A stretch of 64,000 nt of DNA from an uncultured Rubripirellula sp. (GCA_938075415.1 CALJHC010000013.1:186001-250000), one strand, 5' to 3'. Numbered from the stretch's first letter, positions 47,210 to 56,962 are shown. Numbers and translations are program-made. Notes: generated from the sequence alone by a model not told the origin.

Positions 47210-47845
47210 CTAACTGCAACAATCTTGGTCGTTACCGGTTGCCTCGTAACTTTCCATAGATGGGATTTTCTTCGTGAGCACAGAACATTGATAAATCGCT
47301 GCGATTGCGGCAATTTGAAGACTTGCGTAGGCCAGCGGAGGAATCGATCTTACGCCTTGAAGAAAGAAACTGATCCAATGACTTTCTCTCGCACGTTCTT
47401 GTATTAGCACCTCGGCAAGAGATGGCTTGACCTCCCAACTGGAAGTGTGCTCCCAGCCTTTCGATGTCTTTCTCCAGCCGTTGGGTCGAACCGAAGTGGT
47501 GCGACGCGGTGGAAGATAAACCAGCTCGGCAACCGGTGGAAGTTCACTCGTGGAAAGCATTGGGTTGTTCACCTGTTCGGCTATTCCACCTAACGCATGA
47601 AAATGCTGCAGCTTGAGCTCAGTCTTCTCAGCACGAGCTTCACCCAAAGACTGCGGTACTCGTTGAGTCACTTGCATTTGGTGCAGGCCGAACCAAAGTG
47701 CCAAGAAAGCACAGCAGAGAATCAAGTTGTTCCGCGCTGCGCGAAAAAACCAATTTACCCACGCCGACTTAAACCTAAGAGGAAATTGCATGCCTTGGCG
47801 GTAGTGCAAATGCAGCGCCCATCGCTCAGCGATTCTTCCTCGCAA
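47210..47845 (-). CDS. Membrane protein of unknown function
   Basis: Up to 211 aa. The start could be the upstream ATG or Met19 (MQFPLRFKSAW). A hydrophobic helix (NNLILCCAFLALWFGL, about 39-54) and a second one near 175-190 (PPLAYASLQIAAIAAIYQCS) put it in the inner membrane, with a Pro/Arg-rich soluble loop between. No family is recognised. It is isolated, about 270 bp from the DUF6263-like gene and convergent with it. The frame has a plausible composition, but no homology can be claimed. Confidence 0.55.
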   Translation of the reverse strand: MRGRIAERWALHLHYRQGMQFPLRFKSAWVNWFFRAARNNLILCCAFLALWFGLHQMQVTQRVPQSLGEARAEKTELKLQHFHALGGIAEQVNNPMLSTSELPPVAELVYLPPRRTTSVRPNGWRKTSKGWEHTSSWEVKPSLAEVLIQERARESHWISFFLQGVRSIPPLAYASLQIAAIAAIYQCSVLTKKIPSMESYEATGNDQDCCS

Positions 47846-48763
47846 CCGCAGTTGCTCGAAAATTTGATCCTAAAACAAAAGCAAAATATTACCCGACCTC
47901 GATTCGATGTTGCGGAAACGCATCACTTGTCGCGATGCGGGTTGTTTTCATGATACATCCAGCATGAGTAAAAACTTTACCGAATCCTTTTGGTGAACAC
48001 TGCGCTGGATCGCCACCATCACCGGTGAGACAAAGCGATTTGAAGACGAAACCCTATGAAATTTTGGCGGCGTGATCTTCAAACCATGGCAAGAATTCAA
48101 AACAGACGCCACAGAGCCAAGAAGCAATCGGATTAATACGATCTAAGAATTTCTCAAAAGTTCTAATTTACGATCGGATAAAGCTTGGATACTGAGCTAG
48201 GCTCTTACTGTTAACGTTATTGACCGAGCCACAATGCACGCCTCCAAACGGTTTCACAAAGTCACCTTTTTGATCGCTCGCATGAAAGCTATTTTTCTCC
48301 AATCCGTGACTTGCACGTAAGAGCAATACCTAGAGCGAGGGTCAAGCCAACCTCACATTCAATTCAACGGGTCGCTGGCGTTTGCTGACGAATACATCAC
48401 CGAATCGTCAGCAAACGCAGCGTCTCATAAGCTAACTGGCAATCTGCGAATCAACCACAACCGATGCTTCAACAACTCGGTGCTGCCCATCAAGCTCCAT
48501 CCGCTCGTCAAAGGTGACTCGCATTGCTGACCAGAGTGCGCGGACAAAATGGCCGTAGGGATCAGCGGAATTAGCTGGTGCAATCGTTTGCGCCAAGCAT
48601 CTAAAGAGTTTTCGGCAAAAGACAACCGGATGTTGTTTTAAGTTGCATTAGTTGCACGCTTCCAATTGCGTCTTCTCTGGCCGCTGAAAGATCAAGGATC
48701 AATACCCGTGCATCATCCCACGTAAATCCCAGGATGGGCAATCAGCAGCTTGGTTCAATCCGC
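47846..48763. other. Non-coding region with a long inverted repeat
   Basis: About 0.9 kb between two minus-strand genes. The main feature is a 14-bp inverted repeat at 48378-48418. A 66-codon minus-strand frame (48425-48625) is not supported as a gene. Confidence 0.5.
48378..48418. repeat. 14-bp perfect inverted repeat with 13-nt spacer
   Basis: Arms gcgtttgctgacga (48378-48391) and tcgtcagcaaacgc (48405-48418) are perfect reverse complements. Pairing continues after one mismatch with gct/agc. No T-run follows on either strand, so it is not a typical intrinsic terminator. It may be a protein-binding site, a small RNA stem or a mobile-element remnant. Confidence 0.8.
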
Positions 48764-49771
48764 TTAGATCGAATAGGCCTTCCGGAATGAAGCGATATCT
48801 TTCTTGCGTCCCAAGATCATCAATTCATCGTGTTTGGCAATCGTCTCATCCGCACCTGGATTGAATGTGAATTCACCCTGTGGTGACTTGATCGCGATGA
48901 CGAGTAAGTGATGTAAACGATGGGCTTGCGTATCCTCAATTCTCATCCCGATCAGCCCGGACTCGGCTCCCACTCGCAACTCATCTAACTCGATATCAGA
49001 ATTCGCATTTTCATCAACCAAGCGAATCAACTGCGCAGTAGTGGGTCGCGTAATGAGCCTTCCCATTTGCCGGGCACCAACGACCGTGGGCATTACCACG
49101 GTGTCAGCACCGGCTTGGAGCAATTTTTTTTCGGTCGTCTCACGCTCAGCTCTCGCAATGATTCGAACGTTAGGATTCAGTTCCCTCGCGGTAAGAGTAA
49201 TGAACACACTCTCGGCATCATTGGGAAAAGTGCTCACTAGCACTCCAGCTTTCACTAGTCCCGCCTGCCTGAGCGTCGATTCTTCCGTCGCATCCCCAAG
49301 CAAAGAAAGAAAACCATCTGCGGTCGCCTCAGCAATCGACTCAATACTTGAGTCGACAACAACGCACTGCTTACCCTGACGCCGCAGTTCAAAAGCGAGT
49401 GTCTTTCCCATCCTGCCGTAGCCGCAGATTACCGCGTGCCCCGCAAGCAATTTGATACCTTTCGTCATTCTTTGCCTTCCAAGAACATGCTCCAATTCCC
49501 CCTTAACCATCATTTGAAATAGCCCAGTGAAGGTGTACACCGATGCGGTGACACCTGCCAGAATCACGAACAGCGTAAGTATCTGCGTCGGCTTTGGAAG
49601 CGAGGATGTCGCCTCTCCGTAACCAACTGTCGAGATCGTAATGGTGACCATCCAGATCGCATCAATCCAACCATAGCCGCCGATCCAGCGATAACCCAAA
49701 ACCGACAACACAAAGACAACGCAAAGAACCAATCCTCCTCTTCTGATTCGTTCGAGCGGTGTTCGTGCCAT
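48764..49771 (-). CDS. Potassium channel with RCK (TrkA-N/TrkA-C) domain
   Basis: 335 aa from ATG 49771. An upstream TTG at 49795 would add 8 residues. The N-terminus has one helix (GLVLCVVFVLSVLGYRWIG), a pore loop with the K+ selectivity filter TISTVGYGE, and a second helix (TQILTLFVILAGVTASVYTF). Then comes a Rossmann RCK domain beginning HAVICGYGRMGKTLAFEL (GxGxxG) and a C-terminal TrkA-C module (GMRIEDTQAHRLHHLLVIAI). This is the MthK/Kch plan: a K+ channel gated by a cytosolic ligand domain. The gene is monocistronic. It probably serves osmotic or potential homeostasis. Confidence 0.93.
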   Translation of the reverse strand: MARTPLERIRRGGLVLCVVFVLSVLGYRWIGGYGWIDAIWMVTITISTVGYGEATSSLPKPTQILTLFVILAGVTASVYTFTGLFQMMVKGELEHVLGRQRMTKGIKLLAGHAVICGYGRMGKTLAFELRRQGKQCVVVDSSIESIAEATADGFLSLLGDATEESTLRQAGLVKAGVLVSTFPNDAESVFITLTARELNPNVRIIARAERETTEKKLLQAGADTVVMPTVVGARQMGRLITRPTTAQLIRLVDENANSDIELDELRVGAESGLIGMRIEDTQAHRLHHLLVIAIKSPQGEFTFNPGADETIAKHDELMILGRKKDIASFRKAYSI

Positions 49772-50351
49772 GGACCTAGTCACACTGAAAATCAATAGTA
49801 GTAGAAGGATGCGTCAAACATTCGAGGTAAGCTGAAATTGGACGCAATCAAAATCCCATCAACGCAGTTTTCAATACCAGGGGCATGCCCTCCTTCAAAA
49901 TTCACGGTGAATTCAAGAGAAGGTGATTGATAACGCGATCAGGCAGAATCCATGCTATCCGAGCCAATGAAAGTTCTGCTGAACAACGCCGAATTCCGGT
50001 TACAAAGCGAACCATCTTTTTCCGAAAAAACGAACACGAAAGAACATCGAGCAAAAAAAGAATCGCTCACTTAAGTTGCTTCTTCCCAAACAAGATTCAC
50101 TGCCAAACAGCATGCGTTGCCAGCGACGAAAGGAATCGCCATCGAGTCAATAAGTGCTTTCATTTAATCGCTGAAGATAAAAAACCCGAGGCTGCGTCAA
50201 TGCAACACCTCGGGTCTTGAAGAATCAAAAAAGAATCTCGGTTCCGCGGGTTTGATTTGCGCACTTGATCAAAATGACCAAAGAATGCAACGCGACTCCT
50301 GAGAGTCTCCGCTTGCAAGACGTCCTTCGCAAATGACCGAGTCTATTCTTT
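49772..50351. other. Intergenic region containing a terminator
   Basis: About 580 bp. It holds the upstream region of the K+ channel gene (minus) and, at 50179-50215, the terminator of the small cytochrome gene. A short plus-strand frame (49927-50220) runs through the terminator and is rejected. Confidence 0.5.
50179..50215 (-). terminator. Intrinsic terminator for the small cytochrome gene
   Basis: ACCCGAGG (50184-50191) pairs perfectly with CCTCGGGT (50208-50215). On the minus strand the hairpin is followed by a run of T (A6 on the plus strand, 50179-50184). It lies about 137 nt after the stop of the minus-strand cytochrome gene. Confidence 0.8.
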
Positions 50352-50726
50352 TCACTCCTTGTGCAAATTGTGACAGGCTTTACAGTTCGCTGCCTTCGTC
50401 AGAGCCTTGCCGGCATCTGCTTCACCAGCAACGACAGCCTTACTTGCTTTGACCAAAGCCGAAGTAAGTTTCTTCCAGCTATCTGCTTCACCTTTTTTTG
50501 CTTTGTTCTTAGAGAGGGAGACTAGCATCGCATGCAGTTTTGCTTTCTCCTCATCTGAAGCGTCACCACCAGCGACCTTCTTTAGCAAGCCACCTTTGAA
50601 CGCAACCTTCATGACATCCTTAGTGGCATGCTTCGACTCCTCTCCCTCTTTGGCTGTTGCGGGGGCAGCGACGAAGGCGGCAGTCATTGCGGCCAAGATA
50701 GTGACAGCAGCGATTTTTCTCAACAT
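50352..50726 (-). CDS. Small periplasmic c-type cytochrome (C-terminal heme)
   Basis: A 124-aa protein with a signal peptide (KIAAVTILAAMTAAFVAAPATAK, cleavage near 25-26). The mature part is helical, rich in Lys and Ala, and ends with a single heme motif CKACH (115-119) six residues from the C-terminus. Helical build and C-terminal heme suggest the class II (cytochrome c-prime-like) fold. No second heme or redox partner domain is seen. A strong intrinsic terminator about 137 bp downstream and isolation from other genes suggest an independent, perhaps abundant transcript. It may donate electrons to a peroxidase such as the one at 29.3-30.6 kb, but that is speculation. Confidence 0.85.
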   Translation of the reverse strand: MLRKIAAVTILAAMTAAFVAAPATAKEGEESKHATKDVMKVAFKGGLLKKVAGGDASDEEKAKLHAMLVSLSKNKAKKGEADSWKKLTSALVKASKAVVAGEADAGKALTKAANCKACHNLHKE

Positions 50727-51335
50727 TAGACGCGTCTCTTAGAATCTGGTTTAATCGAATAGCTCGGCAGACATACCCGAGCGCTGGCACAAAGATATTA
50801 AACGTTCAGTCGAGAAGCCAGAAGAACTTTTAAAAAAAAGCCCCCTCCAATGGACCATGACTTTTGGAGCAAGACTTCCAAGATATCGCACGTCAGCCCC
50901 AATCAACGTCACGGGTCTATCCGTTCCACCAGATTCTCCAGCGTTCGCCGAACTGATGCCCGCTTTGCCACCCGCAAGAAACGGAAACCGCGACCACTCA
51001 AATGCTAAAAAAACAGCTTATTTTATCTCCCTTGGTTCTTCGAACTGCGGATCAAGTGAACAACACTATCGTTGCTCAGACTTCCGGCCGGGATGTCTGA
51101 TATGCTGAGTATTGGCGAGGTTTCATCCGTGAGCGAAACTCTCAGTCATACTCTGATGCAGGTTCCGAGGATGACCACTTGGCAACTCCCTCAACCACTT
51201 CACTGAACTTCATCTGATTAAAATGAAGTGGACAGATGAGTCGCGCTGGTCTCGCACAACGCTTGTAGCCTTGACAACTAAAATCATTCTCCTGAATGAT
51301 AGCCCTTTGAAGTACCACCAGTCGGAAAGAAGATC
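50727..51335. other. Divergent intergenic region between cytochrome and oxidoreductase 2
   Basis: About 610 bp, expected to hold promoters for both divergent genes. A plus-strand frame (50857-51108) has no domain or start signal. No structure was found by eye. Confidence 0.4.
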
Positions 51336-52829
51336 GTGAAATCTCAAACTCCCAAACAATCCAGCGATGAAAGCTTGCAGGATCCCGCCAAATCCAGCCT
51401 ATCGCGGCGTCAGTTCACTCGATCTGTAAGTGGTGGGCTCGGTGCTCTTGCTGGCTTTAATTTCTTTCCTGCTCTCGCCGATAAGAAACTGGAAAAGCCG
51501 ACATTAGCTGGAATTGGGATTGGTGGAAAAGGCGTTGCTGACATCTCAGGTGCTGAGAAAGCAGGCTTTGAAATCGTTGCGTTGGTGGACGTCTTTGACA
51601 CCCGCCGCCTCAAGAGTGACGAAGGACGGTTGCGTCGTATTGGACAAAGTCGAGAGGCTTATTCGGATGCGAGATTTTTCAACGATTACCGTGTAATGCT
51701 CGAAGAAATGGGCGACAAGGTTGATGCGGTAACCGTTTCGACACCCGACCACCATCACTACCATGCTTCAGCGTTTGCCATGGAATCGGGTAAACATGTT
51801 TACTGTCAGAAACCCTTGACCCATGGGATCTGGGAGGCTCGGTCACTCAACCAGATTGCAGCAAGAACCGGCGTGAAAACCCAAATGGGTAATCAAGCGC
51901 ACGCGAATGACCCGATGCGACGATGCGTTGAACTGATTCGTGCGGGGGTGATTGGAAAAGTTAAAGAAATTCATGCGTGGACAAATCGCCCAATATGGCC
52001 ACAAGGTTTTTCGAAACCACCAATCACCGAAGACATTCCCGACGGCTTAGATTGGGACCAGTGGATTGGTCCTGCGCCGTGGACAGAATACAGTTCCAGA
52101 ATCGCACCCTTCGCTTGGCGGGGATGGTGGAACTACGGCACTGGAGCGTTGGGTGACATGGCTTGTCACATCATGGATATGGGTTACTGGGCGATGCAGC
52201 CAAAGAGTGGACCCATGCTCGCACCCTCGGCGGTTACCGCGAAAGAAAATGGTGCCACTGAACTCTCACCTCCCATCAATTCAATCATTACCTGGGAATT
52301 TGACGGCAGCCCCTACGCGGTTCCTGACGGCTTTAAATTCCATTGGTATGACGGGTACATTGATGCGGCGTTCGACCGCGAAAATTGGCAACTCGTCAAA
52401 AAGGCAGAGGACTACAACCACCCGAACGAAGAAATCCTTGAGGGTATGAGCTTCAAGAAATTCGGATCTGTGATCATCGGAGAACACGGCAAGCTGTTCT
52501 TTCATCGTGGCAACAATAATTGGGTTCTCAAGTTAAAGCATCAAGCAGATGGATTCGAATGGCCTGAACCCACCATCGCGCGAGCACGCGATCAAGACAA
52601 CTACAAGGAATGGTTCGACGCGATCGAGGGTCGAATCGAACAAAGTGAATCCAACTTCTCGCTAGCCGGGCCAATGACTGAAACCATCCTCTTGGGTGTG
52701 ATTGCTCAACGTTCCCCCGGCATCAAACTGCGATGGAACAGCGAGAAAATGCAAATCAAGAATCACCCCGAAATGGAAGCATGGATTCGTCGCGAGTATC
52801 GAGATGGCTGGAGGGTTAATTCTGCTTAG
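51336..52829 (+). CDS. Tat-exported Gfo/Idh/MocA-family oxidoreductase 2
   Basis: A 497-aa protein starting at GTG 51336, with a GGAAAGAAG-like ribosome binding site just upstream. A twin-arginine signal (SRRQFTRSVSGGLGALAG) lies at about 24-42. The Rossmann fold shows GIGIGGKGVADISGAEKAGF, and YCQKPLTHGIWEAR takes the place of the usual EKP motif, so the catalytic Glu is replaced by Gln. Later parts (WWNYGTGALGDMACHIMDM) fit the planctomycete branch. It probably acts on a carbohydrate in the periplasm. It appears to be a single-gene unit and differs clearly from oxidoreductase 1. Confidence 0.9.
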   Translation: MKSQTPKQSSDESLQDPAKSSLSRRQFTRSVSGGLGALAGFNFFPALADKKLEKPTLAGIGIGGKGVADISGAEKAGFEIVALVDVFDTRRLKSDEGRLRRIGQSREAYSDARFFNDYRVMLEEMGDKVDAVTVSTPDHHHYHASAFAMESGKHVYCQKPLTHGIWEARSLNQIAARTGVKTQMGNQAHANDPMRRCVELIRAGVIGKVKEIHAWTNRPIWPQGFSKPPITEDIPDGLDWDQWIGPAPWTEYSSRIAPFAWRGWWNYGTGALGDMACHIMDMGYWAMQPKSGPMLAPSAVTAKENGATELSPPINSIITWEFDGSPYAVPDGFKFHWYDGYIDAAFDRENWQLVKKAEDYNHPNEEILEGMSFKKFGSVIIGEHGKLFFHRGNNNWVLKLKHQADGFEWPEPTIARARDQDNYKEWFDAIEGRIEQSESNFSLAGPMTETILLGVIAQRSPGIKLRWNSEKMQIKNHPEMEAWIRREYRDGWRVNSA

Positions 52830-53111
52830 AGTTGTCGAAAACCATCTAAGGTCTGTCTCCACGTGTCTTGATCAAAAGACATCGTAATGAAGCGATCATT
52901 TTCTGCCCGAAACGGAAACACGTGGAAAATCCAGAGCGATTCACGGAGAGTCCAGTTTGCAACCGCTGATGATGGTATCCGAGCAAATCAGGCTGGACGG
53001 CCAACAGAAGACCATTCCGGCTTTTTGACTTGTCACAGGGCCAGCGTTGCTGATGCAACACCTTGCTGGTAACTAAGAAATGATTTGAAATTTAACTCGT
53101 CACTCAAATGA

Positions 53112-53579
53112 TTACAGAGCGGGGCGAGATTGCCGTAGAAAGTCGTTGACCGTTGAGATTTCCTGCCTCTCCGGTTCTGAAGAAAAAAGAGAACCCCAAA
53201 AACCCGGCTCCTTAGGCTCCGAACGAACTTGATTGTTGCGGGTGGAAGCAGGAAATATTCGTGATGGATGCAGTTTTTTTGGATTGAAAAACGATTTCGT
53301 TTTTGACCAACCTCCAGACGCCGAGTCAGATACCTGAGAAAAAAAGCTCGGCTTCTTTGGCTTGGTCTTCTTTGGCTGATCCTGACTTGGCATCAGAGCT
53401 CCAAAATCCGGCATCGTCCAAGTCATCGGATTCATACCACGAGCAAACCGCTGCATCGTGCTTGGTGGCATCTTTTCCTCGCTTCTTGCGTTCTCAGGAG
53501 TGATCACGATCATTCCGAGAACCGCTAGTGCTAGAATTGTTCTGGCAAACAATTTTGATTCCATTGCCAACTTACCCAT
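53112..53579 (-). CDS. Small secreted protein of unknown function
   Basis: A 155-aa protein with a signal peptide (FARTILALAVLGMIVITPENARS, about 10-33). The mature part is rich in Pro, Ser, Phe and Lys, with short phrases such as MTWTMPDF and FNPKKLHPSRIFPAS. It ends with EISTVNDFLRQSRPAL. It resembles small planctomycete-specific exported proteins, but I cannot assign a domain. It stands alone. Two Met starts close together (MGKLAMESK) leave the start slightly uncertain. Confidence 0.7.
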   Translation of the reverse strand: MGKLAMESKLFARTILALAVLGMIVITPENARSEEKMPPSTMQRFARGMNPMTWTMPDFGALMPSQDQPKKTKPKKPSFFSQVSDSASGGWSKTKSFFNPKKLHPSRIFPASTRNNQVRSEPKEPGFWGSLFSSEPERQEISTVNDFLRQSRPAL

Positions 53580-53920
53580 GAGATTAGCTCAGACAGTCAA
53601 CTAAATTGAAGGACACCGATCAAGCAATCGTCATGCACCGAAATGTCACGTTCGTCAGCCTGAAACAGAACGTCGAGAAATTGTCACAACAGAATTCCCA
53701 CGTCCACTACCTATCTGTTTCTATCCCACGATTCCCACTCAGACATCAAGGCCACTTCCTAAAGCCTCGGGAAACTGACCCGGGAAACTGACTCGGGAAA
53801 CTGAATTACAAATAGCATGGACAAATCCGTCTGAGAATCGTCGGACCATCGGCTCACAGATAGCAGCTACCCTGAATTCGCCTCCGTCCCACAAGTCAAT
53901 GCCTTCAAAAGGCAACGTCA
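53580..53920. other. Intergenic region containing a 13-bp triple repeat
   Basis: About 340 bp between two divergent genes. It carries three tandem copies of a 13-bp unit (53768-53806). No gene is supported. Confidence 0.5.
53768..53806. repeat. 13-bp tandem repeat, three copies
   Basis: Units cgggaaactgacc, cgggaaactgact and cgggaaactgaat lie at 53768-53780, 53781-53793 and 53794-53806. They differ only in the last two bases. Confidence 0.88.
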
Positions 53921-55336
53921 ATGACGCACAACTATCGTTTTTCCATCTCGACAAGGTCAACGTTCCTTGCGATCTGCATCGTGATGATGGCTTCCGGCCT
54001 GTTCTCACAGGAAGCAGACAATTCCTTCTCTCAGTCCGTTCCCGTACCCGTCCCAAGAGATGCCGTGCCCAGCATTGCGGAGGCGGTCGAAGCCCATCTG
54101 GGATACGTTACCGACTATTCGTTGGACCAATACGGCCGTCAACAGACAGGTATTTGGCTCGGTCAGATTGACATTCGCACTTCCGGATTGCCAAACGCCC
54201 AAGGCTCAGACAAGGCGGTCGCAGAACAACCTTGGGTTGGCTCCAATCTTTACCTTGACCAGCCAACCATGGTGGCCGCTGTGGAACTGGGGCGGCGAAC
54301 AGGGTGCAAGTGTTACCAAGAGTCAATCACTCGGTACCTTGAAGCGCACGTGAGGCTACTGAAACGGAATTCCCAGAGTCCCAAAACTCAACCGCTCGAT
54401 TTCCGCACATGTCTTGATTCCAATTACGACCTTTTCCTCGACCGCTACGTTCTGACCAATCCCAAGTATTTCAGCACGGGGATTTATTCTCCAGCTTGGG
54501 AAATCCTTTGGCAGGAATCAAATCAGCTCACTCGCCGAGCAATTGAATCACTGACACAAGACGTGCTGTCTGACACTCAGGTTCGAAATGACTCGCCAGA
54601 GGCAATAACGAGCGACGAGAATGGGCAATTTCACAAGGCTGCCATCAGCCTGTCTGCAGCATCTTGGCTATTAGAAAATCATCCAATGGGAACAGATAGT
54701 TTAAGAAATACGGCTGCGCAAATCTCCCGATTACGACCTCGCAGGGAAAATGACCTTACACTACGAACTCTGACGCTGTGGACTCGTGCCTTAATGGATT
54801 TTGATAAAGCAACGGGGTCGGAAGCGACCCCATCAAATTGGCAACCTGGCATCGACAATCGCCTGCGGTCCCATCAGCAACTTCAGATTTCAGGGACCCA
54901 AGACATTCGTTCAGCATTCTCCTCTGGCGGCGCTAATAAATTCAACGGCCGCTTGGCATGGGCTGAACTCTGCTTAACGGCATGGAAAGAAACAGGAAAG
55001 ATTAAATATCGCGATGAAGCCAAGCGTTACGCTGACGTTTTGACAGAACAATTCAGAGAAAAACCGCTGAAGAAGCACAACGCAGAAACCTATGGCCGTG
55101 TTCTCCATTTCCTGCATCGATTCGGAAAGGAAATGAAGAACACACAATACTCAAACGCCGCCAAGATCATCTCCAAGCAAGCTCTGCAACAACTTTATTC
55201 TCCCAAAATGGGAATGTTTCACAGTCACCCAGATACCAATCGATGTGATTCTCGAGAGGGAATTGGCTTTCTGCTACTCGCCTTGCTATATCTCGATGGT
55301 CACGATCCAACCGAAACAAGTGCAGTCAATTTCTAA
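53921..55336 (+). CDS. Secreted helical protein, possible alpha/alpha-barrel enzyme
   Basis: A 471-aa protein with a signal peptide (TRSTFLAICIVMMASGLFSQ, about 11-30). The mature part is made of regularly spaced helical pairs: AEAVEAHLGYV, QPTMVAAVELGRRTG, AWEILWQ, KAAISLSAASWLLENH, AWAELCLTAWKETGKIKYRDEA and GIGFLLLALLYLDG. That spacing resembles six-hairpin or unsaturated-glycuronyl hydrolase/pectate lyase-type (alpha/alpha)6 folds. No catalytic motif is recognised, so no reaction is claimed. Single gene, divergent from the small secreted protein. Confidence 0.7.
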   Translation: MTHNYRFSISTRSTFLAICIVMMASGLFSQEADNSFSQSVPVPVPRDAVPSIAEAVEAHLGYVTDYSLDQYGRQQTGIWLGQIDIRTSGLPNAQGSDKAVAEQPWVGSNLYLDQPTMVAAVELGRRTGCKCYQESITRYLEAHVRLLKRNSQSPKTQPLDFRTCLDSNYDLFLDRYVLTNPKYFSTGIYSPAWEILWQESNQLTRRAIESLTQDVLSDTQVRNDSPEAITSDENGQFHKAAISLSAASWLLENHPMGTDSLRNTAAQISRLRPRRENDLTLRTLTLWTRALMDFDKATGSEATPSNWQPGIDNRLRSHQQLQISGTQDIRSAFSSGGANKFNGRLAWAELCLTAWKETGKIKYRDEAKRYADVLTEQFREKPLKKHNAETYGRVLHFLHRFGKEMKNTQYSNAAKIISKQALQQLYSPKMGMFHSHPDTNRCDSREGIGFLLLALLYLDGHDPTETSAVNF

Positions 55337-55627
55337 GTCCTGTCGTATCCGTTTCTGAACTCACAAAGGACGCTGGTCCGAGATAGACGAGTCGATTCTG
55401 CCAGACCGCAGCAGTTCGGATGGCTGATGTAACACGAAACAGAATCACCTTCGCAAGGAGTCATAAAATCCCGGGTCTGCAGAATGCGTCTAGAGTCTTG
55501 TTGATCGGACACTGATGGCGTTCGAACCGGCAACATATTTGCTAATGGCTACCCGTTTGACTTCGCAACACTGGCCTTCTGCTGCGAACCAACTGGCTTG
55601 GCACCACCAGTCACAAGACGGCTCGCT

Positions 55628-56962
55628 TTATGCCTTGCCATCGACTGACGCCGCCATCGATGAAATTGATGCATCGAGGCGCATCTGTTTTTTACCCAAA
55701 CCCCAAGCGAGTACACCCCACACACAAGCAAGGGGTAATGCACCAAGGTTTAAGACTGCCATGGAGGCCCCCCAAGTTTGAAAAACCCCGATCAACTGCA
55801 TTGAAATCGTATCTCCACCTCTGACGATAACTGTATCAATGAAGTTTTTCGCCTTGTATTTATCTTCCCTGCTGACGACCGTGAACAACACCTCTCGAGC
55901 AGGAACGGTCAACCCATACGCAAAAGCCCGCGACGCCATCATCGCGACTGCAAGTACACCCAACGTTGGATAAAAAGAAAGTGAGAGGGAGGCGAGGAAA
56001 TAAATAATCGGCAATATGATCAGCGCGAACGCAATCCCGAACCTACCCAAAATCCAACGGTACAAAAGCAACTGAATTACAAGCGTCAGTGTTTGAACAC
56101 CAAGATCAAGATTTGCAAAAAACTTTAGTCGCTCACCCTCCTCTACGATTGTTTCACGAACAATCGATGCCTGCGAATCATAAAGCAAAGTCCCGAACCC
56201 CTGGACCAGCATTAAGTATCCGCATAAACGCAAAAGATAAGTTGACCGAAAGACGTGTGCGACCCCTGAATAAAGACCACCGGATTTCAAATCGGACTCC
56301 TGATCCATCTGATTATTGAGCTCTGCATTGCCGTCGGCTGTTAAACCACGGACTTGAGAGACCAGCAACCACGAAAAGACCAAACCAATTTCGACGAACA
56401 CTGCGGGAAACAACAAAAGAACACCAGCATCAAAACGCTCAGCCAACAGTCTGGCCATCAAGGATCCTGAAAAACCTCCCATTGTGCCACCGGACGCGAT
56501 GATTCCAAAAAACCGTCGCCCCTGAGCACTGCTGAATAAGTCAGCGAGAACACTCCAAAAAACACTTGTGGCAAAAATCCCAAAAACGCTCACCCAAACA
56601 AAAAGCAATCGTGCGACCCACAATTGATAAGAATCACCGGGAAATTTGAGCGCGGCCCAAAAGCCGATCGAGGACACCGCGAAGCAATGAAAGACAACGC
56701 GAGCAATCGACTTGCGGGAAACAAGCTTTACCAAAGCTGCGTAGAGCGGAACCAAAACACACATGGCAAGAAAACCAGCCAAGAAGAGCCATCGCAACTC
56801 ACCCTTGCCGACAATCGTACCCATGGTTTCGCGCACGGGTCGAATCATAAAGTAAGAAAAGAGAATACAAAAAAGCCAGCCAAAAGCGGAGAAAATAGCA
56901 CGTCGCTCGCCTGGGGAAAGACTTGGATTCGTGCCATGCCGGGATGGTTGATCTTCTCGCAA
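55628..56962 (-). CDS. ATP/ADP-translocase-like (NTP/NDP exchange) major-facilitator transporter
   Basis: A 444-aa integral membrane protein with about 12 hydrophobic segments. The N-terminus has FGWLFCILFSYFMIRPVRETMG and later SVFWSVLADLFSSAQGRRFFGIIASGGTMGGFSG, phrases characteristic of the COG3202 ATP/ADP translocase-like group. In free-living bacteria this group probably transports other metabolites. It lies 93 bp after the surA-like gene on the same strand, so it may be the last gene of that operon. The substrate is unknown. Confidence 0.8.
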   Translation of the reverse strand: MREDQPSRHGTNPSLSPGERRAIFSAFGWLFCILFSYFMIRPVRETMGTIVGKGELRWLFLAGFLAMCVLVPLYAALVKLVSRKSIARVVFHCFAVSSIGFWAALKFPGDSYQLWVARLLFVWVSVFGIFATSVFWSVLADLFSSAQGRRFFGIIASGGTMGGFSGSLMARLLAERFDAGVLLLFPAVFVEIGLVFSWLLVSQVRGLTADGNAELNNQMDQESDLKSGGLYSGVAHVFRSTYLLRLCGYLMLVQGFGTLLYDSQASIVRETIVEEGERLKFFANLDLGVQTLTLVIQLLLYRWILGRFGIAFALIILPIIYFLASLSLSFYPTLGVLAVAMMASRAFAYGLTVPAREVLFTVVSREDKYKAKNFIDTVIVRGGDTISMQLIGVFQTWGASMAVLNLGALPLACVWGVLAWGLGKKQMRLDASISSMAASVDGKA

